From positions 20,400-84,399 of the forward strand of contig JANRIH010000047.1 in NCBI GenBank assembly GCA_033765145.1: a stretch of DNA of 64,000 bases. The letters are read 5' to 3'. Shown piece by piece: positions 8,701 to 20,140 of the stretch. Position numbers and translations under genes: made by a program. The notes under the pieces were generated by a model, which was not told the origin of the DNA, did no database searches, and worked only from the letters and a program-made list of their open reading frames with translations. Origin of the DNA: JAGVSR01 sp033765145. GTDB taxonomy: Bacteria > Pseudomonadota > Alphaproteobacteria > Rhizobiales > Hyphomicrobiaceae. Each line of letters begins with the position of its first letter. The stretch's first letter is position 1.

Positions 8701-9414
8701 ATGATCGACGAAACGACGGACAAGGGCCGGATCATCTCGGCGACGATGAGGCTTGCGGCCGATCGGCCGTGGGACAGCGTGGTGATGCGCGACATCGCCG
8801 ACGCGGCCGGCCTCGACCTCGTTGCGATGCGGAAGGCGTTTCCATCGAAAGTCGCCATCCTGTCGGCGTTCTCGCGCGCCATCGATGATGCCGTTCTCGC
8901 CAGGGTTCCGCGCTTTACGGACGGCGAGGCCGCACGAGACCGCCTCTTCGACGTTATAATGATCCGGTTCGACGTGCTCTCTCCTTACAAGGCGGCCCTC
9001 CGTTCGATCCATGCCACGCGGGCCATGGATGCTGAACTTGTCCGCCGGATGATGGCGACGCAGGCCTGGATGCTGCACGCGGCGGGAATACCGACAGACG
9101 GCATCATGGGTCTCGCGCGCGTCGGCGGTCTCGCGTCGATCTATGCCAGCGTGCTCGAGACGTGGCTCGAGGACGACGATCCCGGGCACGGTCGGACAAT
9201 GGCTGCGGTCGACCGACGCTTGAAGCGCGGGGAGCAGGCCGTGCGCACGCTTGGTGACGCCATGCAGGGTGTCTCACGGCTGGCGGACGGCGTTCGCGAC
9301 GTCATGCGTGGAACGACTGTGCGACGGTCAGGGTCGGCACCTGGGACGCCCACGCCACAGTCTGCATCGCCGACAGAACCGCGCGATGTCACGCCGCCTG
9401 CAGCGGCGCTCTAA
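8701..9414 (+). CDS. TetR-family-like transcriptional regulator
   Basis: The 237-residue protein has an N-terminal TetR-type HTH (residues about 7-50: IISATMRLAADRPWDSVVMRDIADAAGL) and a helical C-terminal domain with MASLARVGG-like and VLETWLEDDDPGHGRTMAAVDRRL segments. The latter resembles the COQ9-like C-terminal domain of some alphaproteobacterial TetR proteins. The start at 8701 has GGAGG just upstream. The last 45 residues are a Pro/Thr/Ser-rich disordered tail. Ligand and targets unknown. Confidence 0.75.
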   Translation: MIDETTDKGRIISATMRLAADRPWDSVVMRDIADAAGLDLVAMRKAFPSKVAILSAFSRAIDDAVLARVPRFTDGEAARDRLFDVIMIRFDVLSPYKAALRSIHATRAMDAELVRRMMATQAWMLHAAGIPTDGIMGLARVGGLASIYASVLETWLEDDDPGHGRTMAAVDRRLKRGEQAVRTLGDAMQGVSRLADGVRDVMRGTTVRRSGSAPGTPTPQSASPTEPRDVTPPAAAL

Positions 9415-9477
9415 GGGCCGCCGTCAGACGACGAACGAGAGCTCTGCCCGCTCATGCAGGCTCATCACGTCCAGGCT

Positions 9478-11451
9478 CTAGTTCCCGAACATGTTGTTGA
9501 AGAAGTCACCGAGCGCCGAGCTGTTCTGCTTGTAGCGCCGCTTGTCCTTCGGAATGTTGCTCGATCCGCCGCCGAAGAAGATGTTCCAGTCTTCCATGCT
9601 GTCGGCATACTCTACGCGCTGGAACTTCACGGGGGCCAAGTGATCGGGGCCGATGGCGATCTCCGAGAAGCGGCCAGCGAGCGCGAGCTTCAGCCGCTGC
9701 TCGTGACCATAAACGTCCTTGAAATTCGTCTCCGTCCCATCGTCCGCGATGCGGGTCGTGAAATAGGTCACGTGGACGGGGATGTGATGCTGCATCTTGA
9801 TCGGGATCTCATCGGCGTCCGATGTCTGCGTCAGATGCACCTGCTCGACGGGCCAGCCCTTGTCTTCCTGCAGGAGGACTTCCGCCAGGCGCATCGGGTT
9901 TCGGACGCGCATGCAGCCATGGCTGAACGGACGGCTCTCGGCGTTGAACAGGTTCTTCGTCGGGGTGTCGTGCAAATAGACGGCGTGCTTGTTCGGGAAC
10001 GTGAACTTCACGATGCCGAGCGCGTTGCCGGGCCCTGAGGGCTGGTAGATGTCGTAGTTGCGGATATCGGCCTTCCCCCAGTTGACGGACTGGGGATCGA
10101 CGCGGCGGCCGTTGTAGGTCATGACGAGGCCCTGGCGATAGAAGCTCCCGCCACCCCGCGCGAGGCCCGGATAGAGTTCCAGGACCTTGATGCTCTGGGG
10201 CACATTCCAGCGCGGGTTGAAGTAGATCGTTTCCAACTCGTCTGAGAAGATCGGCGTCTGCTTGGAAACCTCACCCGTGATCACGCGCTCCTCATGGATC
10301 ACGTGGCCCTTCTTGACGACGCGCACCATGAATTCCGGAATGTTGACCCAGACAAAAAAGTCGCCTTTGTCCTCGGGCATCCAGCGCCACATTTCCATGT
10401 TGGCGAGAATACGCTCGGGGCTCGGTGTTACGATGTCATTGAACGCCGCGCGCGTGCGCGAGCCGATGATGCCGTCGGCCTTCTGGCCCTTCTCGGACTG
10501 GAACTTGGCGACCGCGGCGGCCAGCACGTCGTCATAGACGTGCTCGCGCGGGCCGTCGGCGTTTTTCGACTTGCGCTTGGACGGCGCATCGTAGGTCGAG
10601 CCGACGGTCGTCGTCGCGGCGGGCGGCGGGGGAGCCGGGGGCATTTCGACACCGAGACGCTCACGGACGAGCGCCACATCGGGATGACTTTCGCCGGGAA
10701 TGAGCTTCGGTCCCTTCGACGGGATGCGGACGATTTCCTTCGCCTCATCCGCCTCGGCCTTCATGGCGAGATAGCGTTGGCGCAAGCGCTCGAACTCGGG
10801 ATGCTTCGGATGCGTGGCGCGCAGAGCGGCCGCAGGATCGGTCGTACTGGTGATCGAGACCAACACGTCGCGCGGATCGAGATACTGCGGCGCGCGGTCG
10901 AGGTAGGACGAGAGTTGCTTCGGCGGGTCGGGGATGCGGCCACCACGGGCGTGGCGAGCGTACTTAAGGACGACGAGCGCGAAGGCTAACTCGCCCTCCA
11001 CGCGCTGATCGAATGCGAGCGGCGTGGCGCCGGGCGCGTCGTCGGGAAAGGACGGGACGACAAACGCCTTGGGATCGAGGCCATATGCGTCGGCCTTCGC
11101 CAGTTCGTCGCTCAGGGCTTTCGCGGTCGCGGTATAGCCTCCACGGCCCATAAACACGGGCTCGTCCGCACGGCCTTCGTAGAAAGCGATGAGGCCCTGC
11201 CAGTCGACGGCATCTTCTTCTCCGGCTTTCGCGGCGTCGTTGAGCAGTCGCAACCTGATATCAGCGCCGACGGAGCGATCGGTCAGGAGGTCGGCTGCGG
11301 AAGGAGCAATGCCGGGCGCGGCATGGTCGGTCGTCGTCGCGACTTCGATCGCGCCCGTCGGGGTCGCGGACGAAGGCTCGGCGTTTGCGGACGACCTTTC
11401 GGAAACTCCTGCCAAGATGGCAACGGTGACACATAATGCCCAGTATTTCAT
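9478..11451 (-). CDS. Murein L,D-transpeptidase (YcbB-like), copy 1
   Basis: The 657-residue exported protein has an N-terminal signal peptide (MKYWALCVTVAILAGVS), a scaffold domain, a peptidoglycan-binding segment (LAAAVAKFQSEKGQKADGIIGSRTRAAF) and a YkuD domain with the catalytic motif SHGCMRVRN near residue 512. It should form 3-3 cross-links in peptidoglycan or attach periplasmic proteins to it. The ATG at 11451 follows GGGAGAC and exposes the signal peptide; the longer upstream frame would bury it. It lies 187 bases downstream of a paralog on the same strand. Confidence 0.88.
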   Translation of the reverse strand: MKYWALCVTVAILAGVSERSSANAEPSSATPTGAIEVATTTDHAAPGIAPSAADLLTDRSVGADIRLRLLNDAAKAGEEDAVDWQGLIAFYEGRADEPVFMGRGGYTATAKALSDELAKADAYGLDPKAFVVPSFPDDAPGATPLAFDQRVEGELAFALVVLKYARHARGGRIPDPPKQLSSYLDRAPQYLDPRDVLVSITSTTDPAAALRATHPKHPEFERLRQRYLAMKAEADEAKEIVRIPSKGPKLIPGESHPDVALVRERLGVEMPPAPPPPAATTTVGSTYDAPSKRKSKNADGPREHVYDDVLAAAVAKFQSEKGQKADGIIGSRTRAAFNDIVTPSPERILANMEMWRWMPEDKGDFFVWVNIPEFMVRVVKKGHVIHEERVITGEVSKQTPIFSDELETIYFNPRWNVPQSIKVLELYPGLARGGGSFYRQGLVMTYNGRRVDPQSVNWGKADIRNYDIYQPSGPGNALGIVKFTFPNKHAVYLHDTPTKNLFNAESRPFSHGCMRVRNPMRLAEVLLQEDKGWPVEQVHLTQTSDADEIPIKMQHHIPVHVTYFTTRIADDGTETNFKDVYGHEQRLKLALAGRFSEIAIGPDHLAPVKFQRVEYADSMEDWNIFFGGGSSNIPKDKRRYKQNSSALGDFFNNMFGN

Positions 11452-11638
11452 CAAAGTCTCCCGCACCCGGAGTTTTGCGAAAAAGCTAATCGACGTTGCG
11501 GATAGCCGGAAGCCCTCGGCCCCGGAAAATCGGCGGGCGCCGCGCTTGGCGGTGCAGTGTTGCGGAAATGCATGGCCCAAGTCGACCTGAGTGCGCGTCG
11601 CGAAGCCGGCAATCGATATCCGCGATCAACCCGTCGCG

Positions 11639-13588
11639 CTACTGGAACGCACCACCAAGCACGGAGTTCACGAGATCGCCGACGCTGTCGGTCTTGGGGG
11701 CCGACTTCGGCTTCCGCGCCGCAACTTTGGGAGCAGCGGCCTGATCGAGCGGCGCCAGATGATCTCGGCCCTTCTGGATCTTGCTCCATTCACCCTTGAG
11801 CGCCTGGATCACACGCTTCTCGTGCCCGTAGATGTCGGCGAAAGTCTCGATCTTGCCGCCCTCTCCGATGCGCACCGTGAAATAGGTGATGTGGACGGGG
11901 ACCTTGTTGGTGAGGGTGACGATCTCGTGCTCGGGTCCGTCTTTCGCCGCCGCTTCGACACGTGCGCGGTCCCAGCCCTGATCCTCGCCGAGGATGACGG
12001 CCGCCATGTCGAGCGGGTTCCTGATGCGCATGCAGCCGTGGCTGTTCGCGCGCCGGCGCCAGTTGAACATGTACTTGTCGGGCGTGTCGTGCATGAAGAC
12101 GTAGTGCTTGTTGGGGAACGAGAACTTCACGACGCCCAGCTGGTTCCACGGTCCCGGCGGCTGATAGACGATGTAGTCCTTCATGTTGACCTTGGACCAG
12201 TCCACCTTGGTCCAGTCGACTTTCTCGCGGGTGTCGGCGCGGACGAATTCCAACCGATGCTGGCGGACGAGTCCGCCGCCCGACAGCAAGCTTGGCCAGA
12301 TCTCTCGCACCTTGATGCTGTCGGGAACGTGCCAGCGCGACTTGAACGTCACGCGCACCATCTCATCGGAGAAAATTGGCGTCTGATTGTTGACGAGACC
12401 GATGGTGACGCGCTCGGTGAAGACGGGTTCGGAATTCTTGAAGACGCGGACCATGAATTCCGGCGCGTTCATTTCGACGTGGAGCGCGCCCAAGTCCTCG
12501 GGCATCCAGCGCCACTGCTGCATGTTGGCGAGGAGCTGATCCGCCTTGCCTTTGATCGGCTGGTTCAATGCCGCGCGCGTCGGCTTGTCGAGCGTTCCGT
12601 CCGTCCTCGGCAATCCTTTGAGGCGCTGGAACCCGGCCAACGCGGCGGCGAGGTCGGCATCCAGGGTCTTTGCCGACGCCTCGGTCTCGGCGGCGATGTC
12701 GAGGCGCTTCCGGAGGACGACGACGTCGTCGTGCGTTGCACCCGGTAGAATGTCGTCCCCGTCGCCGAGCCGTGCCTTGCGTGCGCCGGGCGCACGTCGG
12801 GCCTCGAGCCAGGCCTGGCGGAGCCGTTCGAACTCTCGATGCTTCGGATGCAGCGCTTCGATAACAGTACGGGGGTCGTCGGCCGCGGCGAGAGCATCGA
12901 GAAGCGCCGAACGGTCGGCCCATTGGGGATGGCGATCGAGATAGGACGAGAGCTGCTTCGCGGGATCGGGGATGAGACCGCCCCGCGCATGGCGCGCGTA
13001 GGCAAGGACGGCGAGCGATAGCTTCGTCTCGGCTTCCGCGAGCGCCTTGGGGTCGATGGACCCGCCGCCGGACGGCGTCGCCATCGCGGGCACTTCGTAA
13101 ACCTTGGGATCGAGACCCCAGAAGTTCGCCCGAGCTAGTGTTCTGATCGCCTTCTCGGCTTTCGCCGAGTAGCCCGCCGACGTCACCCACAACGGTTCGT
13201 CGTGATGCTTCCGATAGTGCTCGGAGAGCGCGCGGCGATCGGCTTCCTCCGGTGTTTCGATCGCGACGTCCTCGGCCTTCGCGCCGTCGCCTTCCTTGTC
13301 ATCGGTGGTCGCTTGCGGCATGAGATGCGCGCCGTCGACGACGGATGGCCCCGTGCCCAGCAGTTCGCGCGCGGCCTGGCCGATCGTCGCGTCGGGGTGC
13401 GCCGCCGCGGGCTCGATGCTGCCCGTCTCAGCAGGCGTTTCGGCAGTCGGCGGCGATGTCTCGGCCGGCGTTTGGTCTGCCGTCGCGGCGGGCGCGGCGC
13501 TGTCTCCGGCCACGGGCTCGGCTGCCCACGCGACCGCTGCCATGAGCAAGCCCATGGCACCCGCACTGACGCCGAGACGTCGCTTCAT
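11639..13588 (-). CDS. Murein L,D-transpeptidase (YcbB-like), copy 2
   Basis: The 649-residue protein is a paralog of the downstream gene with the same order: signal peptide (GVSAGAMGLLMAAVAWAAEP), a Pro/Ala/Glu/Thr-rich linker, a scaffold domain with GLDPKVYEVPA, a PG-binding segment and a YkuD domain with SHGCMRIRN near residue 519. The ATG at 13588 follows AGGGAGAAGG. The long low-complexity linker after the signal peptide, absent from copy 1, may help it reach through the periplasm. The two copies may be one operon. Confidence 0.88.
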   Translation of the reverse strand: MKRRLGVSAGAMGLLMAAVAWAAEPVAGDSAAPAATADQTPAETSPPTAETPAETGSIEPAAAHPDATIGQAARELLGTGPSVVDGAHLMPQATTDDKEGDGAKAEDVAIETPEEADRRALSEHYRKHHDEPLWVTSAGYSAKAEKAIRTLARANFWGLDPKVYEVPAMATPSGGGSIDPKALAEAETKLSLAVLAYARHARGGLIPDPAKQLSSYLDRHPQWADRSALLDALAAADDPRTVIEALHPKHREFERLRQAWLEARRAPGARKARLGDGDDILPGATHDDVVVLRKRLDIAAETEASAKTLDADLAAALAGFQRLKGLPRTDGTLDKPTRAALNQPIKGKADQLLANMQQWRWMPEDLGALHVEMNAPEFMVRVFKNSEPVFTERVTIGLVNNQTPIFSDEMVRVTFKSRWHVPDSIKVREIWPSLLSGGGLVRQHRLEFVRADTREKVDWTKVDWSKVNMKDYIVYQPPGPWNQLGVVKFSFPNKHYVFMHDTPDKYMFNWRRRANSHGCMRIRNPLDMAAVILGEDQGWDRARVEAAAKDGPEHEIVTLTNKVPVHITYFTVRIGEGGKIETFADIYGHEKRVIQALKGEWSKIQKGRDHLAPLDQAAAPKVAARKPKSAPKTDSVGDLVNSVLGGAFQ

Positions 13589-13715
13589 GACCTTCTCCCT
13601 GTCGCCATCGACGCGGGCTCCCGGCACTCCAAATAGCATGTAGGAGGCGGAGGCTGCCATGTCTCGATACCCGATTCGGGTCCGAGCCCCCCCCGGAACG
13701 CTTTGGTCGCGAAAC

Positions 13716-13747
13716 GAAAAAGGGCCCGGCGGAACCGCCGGACCCTT
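13716..13747 (-). terminator. Rho-independent terminator after the response regulator gene
   Basis: Read on the minus strand, an 11-pair GC-rich stem with a 2-base apical turn (13720-13747, arms GGGCCCGGCGG and CCGCCGGACCC) is followed by five T residues. It lies about 80 bases downstream of the response-regulator stop and separates it from the transpeptidase pair. Confidence 0.8.
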
Positions 13748-13827
13748 CCGATCTGCAGGGTGCGCAAGGGGCTAACGAGCGCTTATCTTCAGATCGAGCT
13801 CACGCCGCTCTCGCGGCATTGGGTTGG

Positions 13828-15336
<1,509 letters not shown>

Positions 15337-15528
15337 TGGCACAAATACTCGACACAACAGACACTGAACCCTGCCTCCAGCAGCGTGTCGCCATACGGCG
15401 CTCGCCCCACTCGTACACTCCCTGTCGGCGAGCTAGAGATTGCCCGACAACGGTAAACAGGTGGTTTCCGACTTCCTCACCTTGGAGCTTTTCGAGCAAA
15501 AGGTTCCATTCCGGAGCAATCTGCGGCG

Positions 15529-16206
15529 TCAATCGCCCCCACATCCGCCGCCGCCTCCGTCGCCGCCGCTTCCGTCTCCGTCCCCGAGACCATCCGTCGT
15601 GCCGTCGAAACTCACGGAGGAAAAATCGCCGCCGCACTGGGCGCCGGCCGTTCCGCGATCCCGGAGCGCTTCGCAGTCGGGGTGATAGCGGTAGCCGCCG
15701 GTGATCTCGAGTTCGGCGTCGAGCGCGAAGAGGAGCGGCAGGCTCGCAGGGGCGCGCGGGTCGATGCCCTCCTCGCGGCAGCATTGCCACCAGACCCGGC
15801 GCAAACCTTCGTTGCTCGCCTTCCGGTTCGGCGCCAATGCAACGGCCGGCGTGTGATGGAGCTTCCGGCCAAATGCTTGCTCGCAGAAGCGGTCGTACTC
15901 GCGCGTGTAGAGGATGAATTCGTGCCAGAGATCGTCGACGACTTCGGATGGCATCGCGACCGGGCGGCAACCGCCCCTCAGGAATGCACGGAAATATTGA
16001 CGGAGACCGTCATCAACGCGGGCAATGGCCGTGGCCGAGAGGTTCGGATGGCGCTCGCCGAGGCGCCGCATCAGGCCGGGCGGCCAATGGTAGGTGTCGA
16101 TAAACTTAAGGCGCCGTCTCCGGCGCCAGTCGAGTGTTGCGGCCGCCAACAGGATGGCGCCGAGGATTGCGGCAATGAGCGAGAGATCGCTCCAGGGGAT
16201 ATGCAA
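15529..16206 (-). CDS. Membrane-anchored protein with Gly/Asp-rich tail
   Basis: The 225-residue protein appears to start at a TTG with GAGGA five bases upstream. It has one N-terminal transmembrane segment (DLSLIAAILGAILLAAATLDW) and a cytosolic helical domain with EVVDDLWHEFILYTREYDRFCEQAFGRKLHH, as seen in bacterial 'glycine-rich domain' proteins. It ends in a low-complexity tail of Gly, Asp and Cys. The role is unknown. The tail is similar in style to TIGR04222-type membrane proteins, but that link is only by eye. Confidence 0.6.
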   Translation of the reverse strand: MHIPWSDLSLIAAILGAILLAAATLDWRRRRRLKFIDTYHWPPGLMRRLGERHPNLSATAIARVDDGLRQYFRAFLRGGCRPVAMPSEVVDDLWHEFILYTREYDRFCEQAFGRKLHHTPAVALAPNRKASNEGLRRVWWQCCREEGIDPRAPASLPLLFALDAELEITGGYRYHPDCEALRDRGTAGAQCGGDFSSVSFDGTTDGLGDGDGSGGDGGGGGCGGD

Positions 16207-16435
16207 GAAGTCCTCATTCGTTGTTTCAACTATTCGTATTGTCTCCTGGAAGTCGAATTCTGTCCAGCGGCGGGCAATGACGGCGTTATCGCTTCATGAA
16301 CGCACGTCGCGTGACCGTGAGAAACGTCGTGAAACAAGGCGAAGCGCGATCGATCTCTGCGTGCCGCCGGTGGCGCGCCCCCCCGACGCGTGATAGGCGT
16401 TCGAGACAACGATCGACACATCCCAACGAGGCCCC

Positions 16436-18283
16436 ATGACCGTTTCGACCCGCTTCCTCGCGACTGCCGAAGCCGCTCTCCAATCGACCGCGGACACGAG
16501 CCTCGGGCCGATGCCGGAATGGGACCTTACGGATCTTTACGCGGCACCGAACGCGCCCGAAGTCCAGCGGGATCTCGCGCGGGCGGCTCGAGATGCGGAA
16601 ACGTTGAAGGACCAGTGTCGCGGCCGGATGGGGGAACTGGCTAAGGACGGCGCGCGCCTTGCGCTCGCGATCGAGGCTTACGAGCAATTGTCCGATCTCA
16701 TGGGCAAGCTCGCGTCGTTCGCGGGGCTTCTTTACGCGGCCGACCAGTCCGATCCCGAGCGCGCGAAGTTTTACGGCGACGTTTCAGAGAAGCTGACGAG
16801 AATCGGGACCGATCTCATCTTCTTCGAACTCGAACTCAATCAGGTGGACGAAGCGCAGCTGACCGATTCTATGCGGGTCCCAGCGCTCGCGAAATACCGG
16901 CCGTGGATCGAGGACCTCAGGAAGGAGAAGCCGTATCAGCTCGCCGAGGAGATCGAACGTCTCTTCACCGAGAAGGGTCAGACATCACGCGGCGCCTTCA
17001 CGCGGCTCTTCACCGAAACGATGACGGGGCTTCGTTTTCCTGTCGCAGGCGAGGCTGAGCCGCTCACGCTCGAGCCGACGCTCAACCTCCTGTCTCATGC
17101 CAACGGCGAACGGCGGAAAGCGGGCGCGGATGCGCTCGCAAAAGTCTTCGGCGAGAACATCCGCCTGTTCACGCTCATCACCAACACGCTCGCCAAGGAC
17201 AAGGAAATCTCCGATCGCTGGCGTGGCTTCAAGGACGTCGCGGACAGCCGGCACCTGGCCAACCGCGTCGAAGCGCCGGTCGTCGACGCTCTCGTTTCGT
17301 CGGTCCGTGACGCCTATCCCAAGCTTTCGCATCGCTACTACGCCTTGAAGGCGCGCTGGCTCGGCATGGAGACACTCGCGCACTGGGACCGCAATGCGCC
17401 GCTCCCCGACAAGCCCGAGCGCGTCTATTCCTGGGACGAGGCCCGCGAGACGGTGCTGACGGCCTACGGCGCGTTCGCACCCGAAATGGCAGCGACGGCG
17501 AAAGAGTTCTTCGACAAGCGCTGGATCGACGCGCCGGTCCGCAAGGGCAAGGCGCAAGGCGCTTTCTCGGCGTCGACGGTGCCGAGCGTACACCCATATG
17601 TGCTCATGAACTACCAGGGCAAGGCGCGGGACGTGATGACGCTCGCGCACGAACTCGGCCACGGCGTGCATCAGATGCTCGCGCGCGGCCAGGGCGCGCT
17701 TCTCGCGCCGACGCCCTTGACGCTTGCCGAAACTGCTTCGGTCTTCGGCGAAATGCTGACGTTCCGGCGGATGCTCGACGCGACGACCGAGGCGCGGGAA
17801 CGCAAGGCGATGATCGCGGGCAAGGTGGAGGACATGCTCAACACCGTCGTCCGGCAGATCGCGTTCTATACCTTCGAGCGGCGCATTCACGAGGCGCGGC
17901 GGACGGGCGAACTCACTTCTGATGAGATCAACCGGCACTGGCTCGACATTCAGACCGAGAGCCTCGGCCCGGCGATCTCGTTCAAGCCGGGCTACGAGGT
18001 GTTCTGGACCTACATCCCGCACTTCATCAATTCGCCGTTCTACGTCTACGCCTACGCGTTCGGCGATTGCCTCGTGAACTCGCTCTACGGTCTCTATCGC
18101 GAGGCGCATCCAGGGTTCGTGGGCAAGTATTTCGACATGCTGAAGGCCGGGGGCTCGAAGCATCATTCGGAATTGCTGGCGCCTTTCGGTCTCGATGCCC
18201 GCGACCCCGCGTTCTGGTCGAAAGGCCTGTCGGTCATTTCGGGAATGATCGACGAGTTGGAGGCCATGGAACGCGCTGCATGA
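16436..18283 (+). CDS. pepF: M3-family oligoendopeptidase F
   Basis: The 615-residue zinc peptidase has the thermolysin-type motif HELGH (in TLAHELGHGVHQM, about residue 404) and the downstream ETASVFGEM helix supplying the third zinc ligand, both typical of the PepF clade. It should cleave short peptides in the cytosol; there is no signal peptide. Length matches the family. It stands alone, followed by a 769-base gap. Confidence 0.92.
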   Translation: MTVSTRFLATAEAALQSTADTSLGPMPEWDLTDLYAAPNAPEVQRDLARAARDAETLKDQCRGRMGELAKDGARLALAIEAYEQLSDLMGKLASFAGLLYAADQSDPERAKFYGDVSEKLTRIGTDLIFFELELNQVDEAQLTDSMRVPALAKYRPWIEDLRKEKPYQLAEEIERLFTEKGQTSRGAFTRLFTETMTGLRFPVAGEAEPLTLEPTLNLLSHANGERRKAGADALAKVFGENIRLFTLITNTLAKDKEISDRWRGFKDVADSRHLANRVEAPVVDALVSSVRDAYPKLSHRYYALKARWLGMETLAHWDRNAPLPDKPERVYSWDEARETVLTAYGAFAPEMAATAKEFFDKRWIDAPVRKGKAQGAFSASTVPSVHPYVLMNYQGKARDVMTLAHELGHGVHQMLARGQGALLAPTPLTLAETASVFGEMLTFRRMLDATTEARERKAMIAGKVEDMLNTVVRQIAFYTFERRIHEARRTGELTSDEINRHWLDIQTESLGPAISFKPGYEVFWTYIPHFINSPFYVYAYAFGDCLVNSLYGLYREAHPGFVGKYFDMLKAGGSKHHSELLAPFGLDARDPAFWSKGLSVISGMIDELEAMERAA

Positions 18284-19052
18284 ACGTCTGGACGACGGGG
18301 ATTTCTACAGACTGGGCGCGGACGTCCCCCGGTGGCGGCAAGGCCGTGTCGAGCCGTGTCGCGGACTGATGGGTGGTCAAGCTCCGAAGGCCTTTCCGAC
18401 GTCATGCGGTCCGCGGCGCGTTGTAGTCACAATCGCGTGATCGGCATGATCATCGAGCGCGTGGTCGGTCGCGGGTGATTGTTGCACTGCGAACGCAGAA
18501 ACGCCCGCCGATCGACCATTGCTGGCTGTATCGCACGGGCGTTCTATGGAGTGGCTGTATCGTTCCTGACGATCGACCACGGTTACAAAACTTACAACGA
18601 TTCGGACGTTGATTTAGTTTAGCCCGCGACACTTTAACGGCGGGTTACTGATTTTGTTCGGTTTTTCGGACCTCCCCCGCGCGCCATCGCGCTGAAGGCC
18701 GGCGCGATTGGTCCAGACCATGTCTCGTTCCGATGATGGCCGAACCCCACCCAGCTGCTCCTTGGCGGCTAGTGATGCACCGCGCGACACGGGTCGTGTC
18801 AGACACTGATGTCGGACACAGGTGACGGGCCCAGGTCTCGGGCCCTGGGTTCAGTGCTAGAATAAAGTGGGGTGCGCCTGGTTTGCGGCGGTGCGGGATC
18901 GACTTTGGCCGGATGGCCGGGAAAAAATCCCGATAGAACGTGTAAGCCCCTACAAACTCATGCCAAAATTTCGGTTGATCAGGGTTTCTCGAAGCTCATA
19001 CTCTCGTCGGCACTTGGGGATTGCGCCGTCTCTCACCGTGAGGAGACCCAGA
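18284..19052. other. Gene-poor stretch between pepF and a small exported-protein gene
   Basis: I see no convincing gene here. It holds a repeated word (GGCTGTATCG at about 18524 and 18552), the palindrome-like GTGTCAGACAC near 18798, a CCCAGG/CCTGGG hairpin near 18830-18847, and CGGGA-loop-TCCCG near 18918-18934. These may be leader structures of the gene at 19053. None gives a firm assignment. Confidence 0.4.
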
Positions 19053-19382
19053 ATGAAAGTGATGATCGCAGCAGCCGTTGCGCTGGTTGGCGGAGCGCTC
19101 GCGCTCTCCATGCCCGCCGCTTCGGCACCCTTGTCCAGCGCCGCGGGCGCGGCCCAGCCCGAAGCCGCCAAGAACGGCGTCGTCGAGCAGGTTCGCCACA
19201 AGCGCTGGCGGAGGCACTGGCGGCACCGGCACTATGGCCACCACAGGCGCTGGCGGCCCTACCGGTACTATGGCTACGGGTATCCGTATGGGTACTATCG
19301 TCCGTACTACTACGGCAGCTATGGGTACTATCCTTACCGCCATTACCGCCGCGGCGGCGTCTCGCTCCACCTGCACTTCTAA
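19053..19382 (+). CDS. Small exported Tyr/Arg/His-rich protein
   Basis: The 109-residue protein has a clean Sec signal peptide (MKVMIAAAVALVGGALALS, cleavage near ASA-A). The mature part is dominated by Arg, His, Trp, Tyr and Gly (HKRWRRHWRHRHYGHHRR, YGYGYPYGYYRPYYYG), with no predicted globular core. An AGGAG site precedes the ATG. Similar low-complexity exported proteins are frequent in Rhizobiales but have no known function. The His/Tyr/Arg content suggests metal, polyanion or cell-wall binding, which is inference. Confidence 0.75.
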   Translation: MKVMIAAAVALVGGALALSMPAASAPLSSAAGAAQPEAAKNGVVEQVRHKRWRRHWRHRHYGHHRRWRPYRYYGYGYPYGYYRPYYYGSYGYYPYRHYRRGGVSLHLHF

Positions 19383-19408
19383 GGTTCGGAGCATCTGTCG
19401 CAAATGAG

Positions 19409-19437
19409 ATCGGGACCGGACACTGTCCGGTCCCGAT
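19409..19437. terminator. Perfect 14-base inverted repeat between convergent genes
   Basis: ATCGGGACCGGACA and its exact complement flank a single central base (19409-19437). It sits between the stop codons of two convergent genes and probably acts as a bidirectional terminator, although the following T content is low. Confidence 0.6.
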
Positions 19438-19484
19438 TGCATTTGGCGAATGCGTGGCAGCCCGATCTTCGGGCCGTCAGATCG

Positions 19485-20003
19485 TCATTTCTCAGCGCCG
19501 TACTTGGACTTGATGCTGTCCATACCGTCCTTGAAGATGCCGTCGATCGTCTTCCGCGCTTCCTTATCCTCAGCGCCTTTGGCGTCATATGTCGCCGACC
19601 ACACGACGTTCATTTCGTCGAGATCGTCGTCGTCCGGGGTGACAGAGAACTGCGCGTTGTAGTTCGTGACCGGCAGAGGGCTTTCGATGATCTCATATTT
19701 GTAGGTCGCAGTGCCGCGTTCGAGGAGGCGCTCCTTGATCACGCCGCCGCTCTTCAAGGTCAGCGTGCGGAATTCGGCATCGCCTTCTTTCGTCGCCTCG
19801 CACTTTTCGACGGCAGGATGCCATTCGGAGATCGCGCACCAACCGCCGATCTTTTCCCAAAGGGCGGCACGTTCCGCCTCGACCTTCTCTGCCGGCACGT
19901 CGATCTCAAGCTTCTTGGCCGAGACCAGCGACGCGGCTTCGACCGGGTTGGCGGCCGTGAGGGCCAGCACCGAAATCGCCGCCGCAGTTGCAACTTTGAC
20001 CAT
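19485..20003 (-). CDS. Exported SRPBCC-family (polyketide cyclase-like) protein
   Basis: The 172-residue protein has a signal peptide (MVKVATAAAISVLALTAANPVEA) and a START/SRPBCC fold pattern: DVPAEKVEAERAALWEKIGGW, ISEWHPAVEKCE, FRTLTLKSGGVIKERLLE, YKYEIIESPLPVTNY. These proteins bind hydrophobic ligands. A periplasmic member such as this might carry lipids or aromatic compounds. AGGGAG lies before the ATG at 20003. It is divergent from the acetyltransferase gene at 20141. Confidence 0.8.
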   Translation of the reverse strand: MVKVATAAAISVLALTAANPVEAASLVSAKKLEIDVPAEKVEAERAALWEKIGGWCAISEWHPAVEKCEATKEGDAEFRTLTLKSGGVIKERLLERGTATYKYEIIESPLPVTNYNAQFSVTPDDDDLDEMNVVWSATYDAKGAEDKEARKTIDGIFKDGMDSIKSKYGAEK

Positions 20004-20140
20004 CTTGTTTCACTCCCTGACCGCTCATGTTGGAAGGGCGGCTAATGGACTAAACTTGTAACACTATAACAGTGCGTCCGGCAAACTCACGTTCGCGTGG
20101 CTTATGTTGTTTCGCTGGCCCCTTGGAGGCTCGTTCGTAC

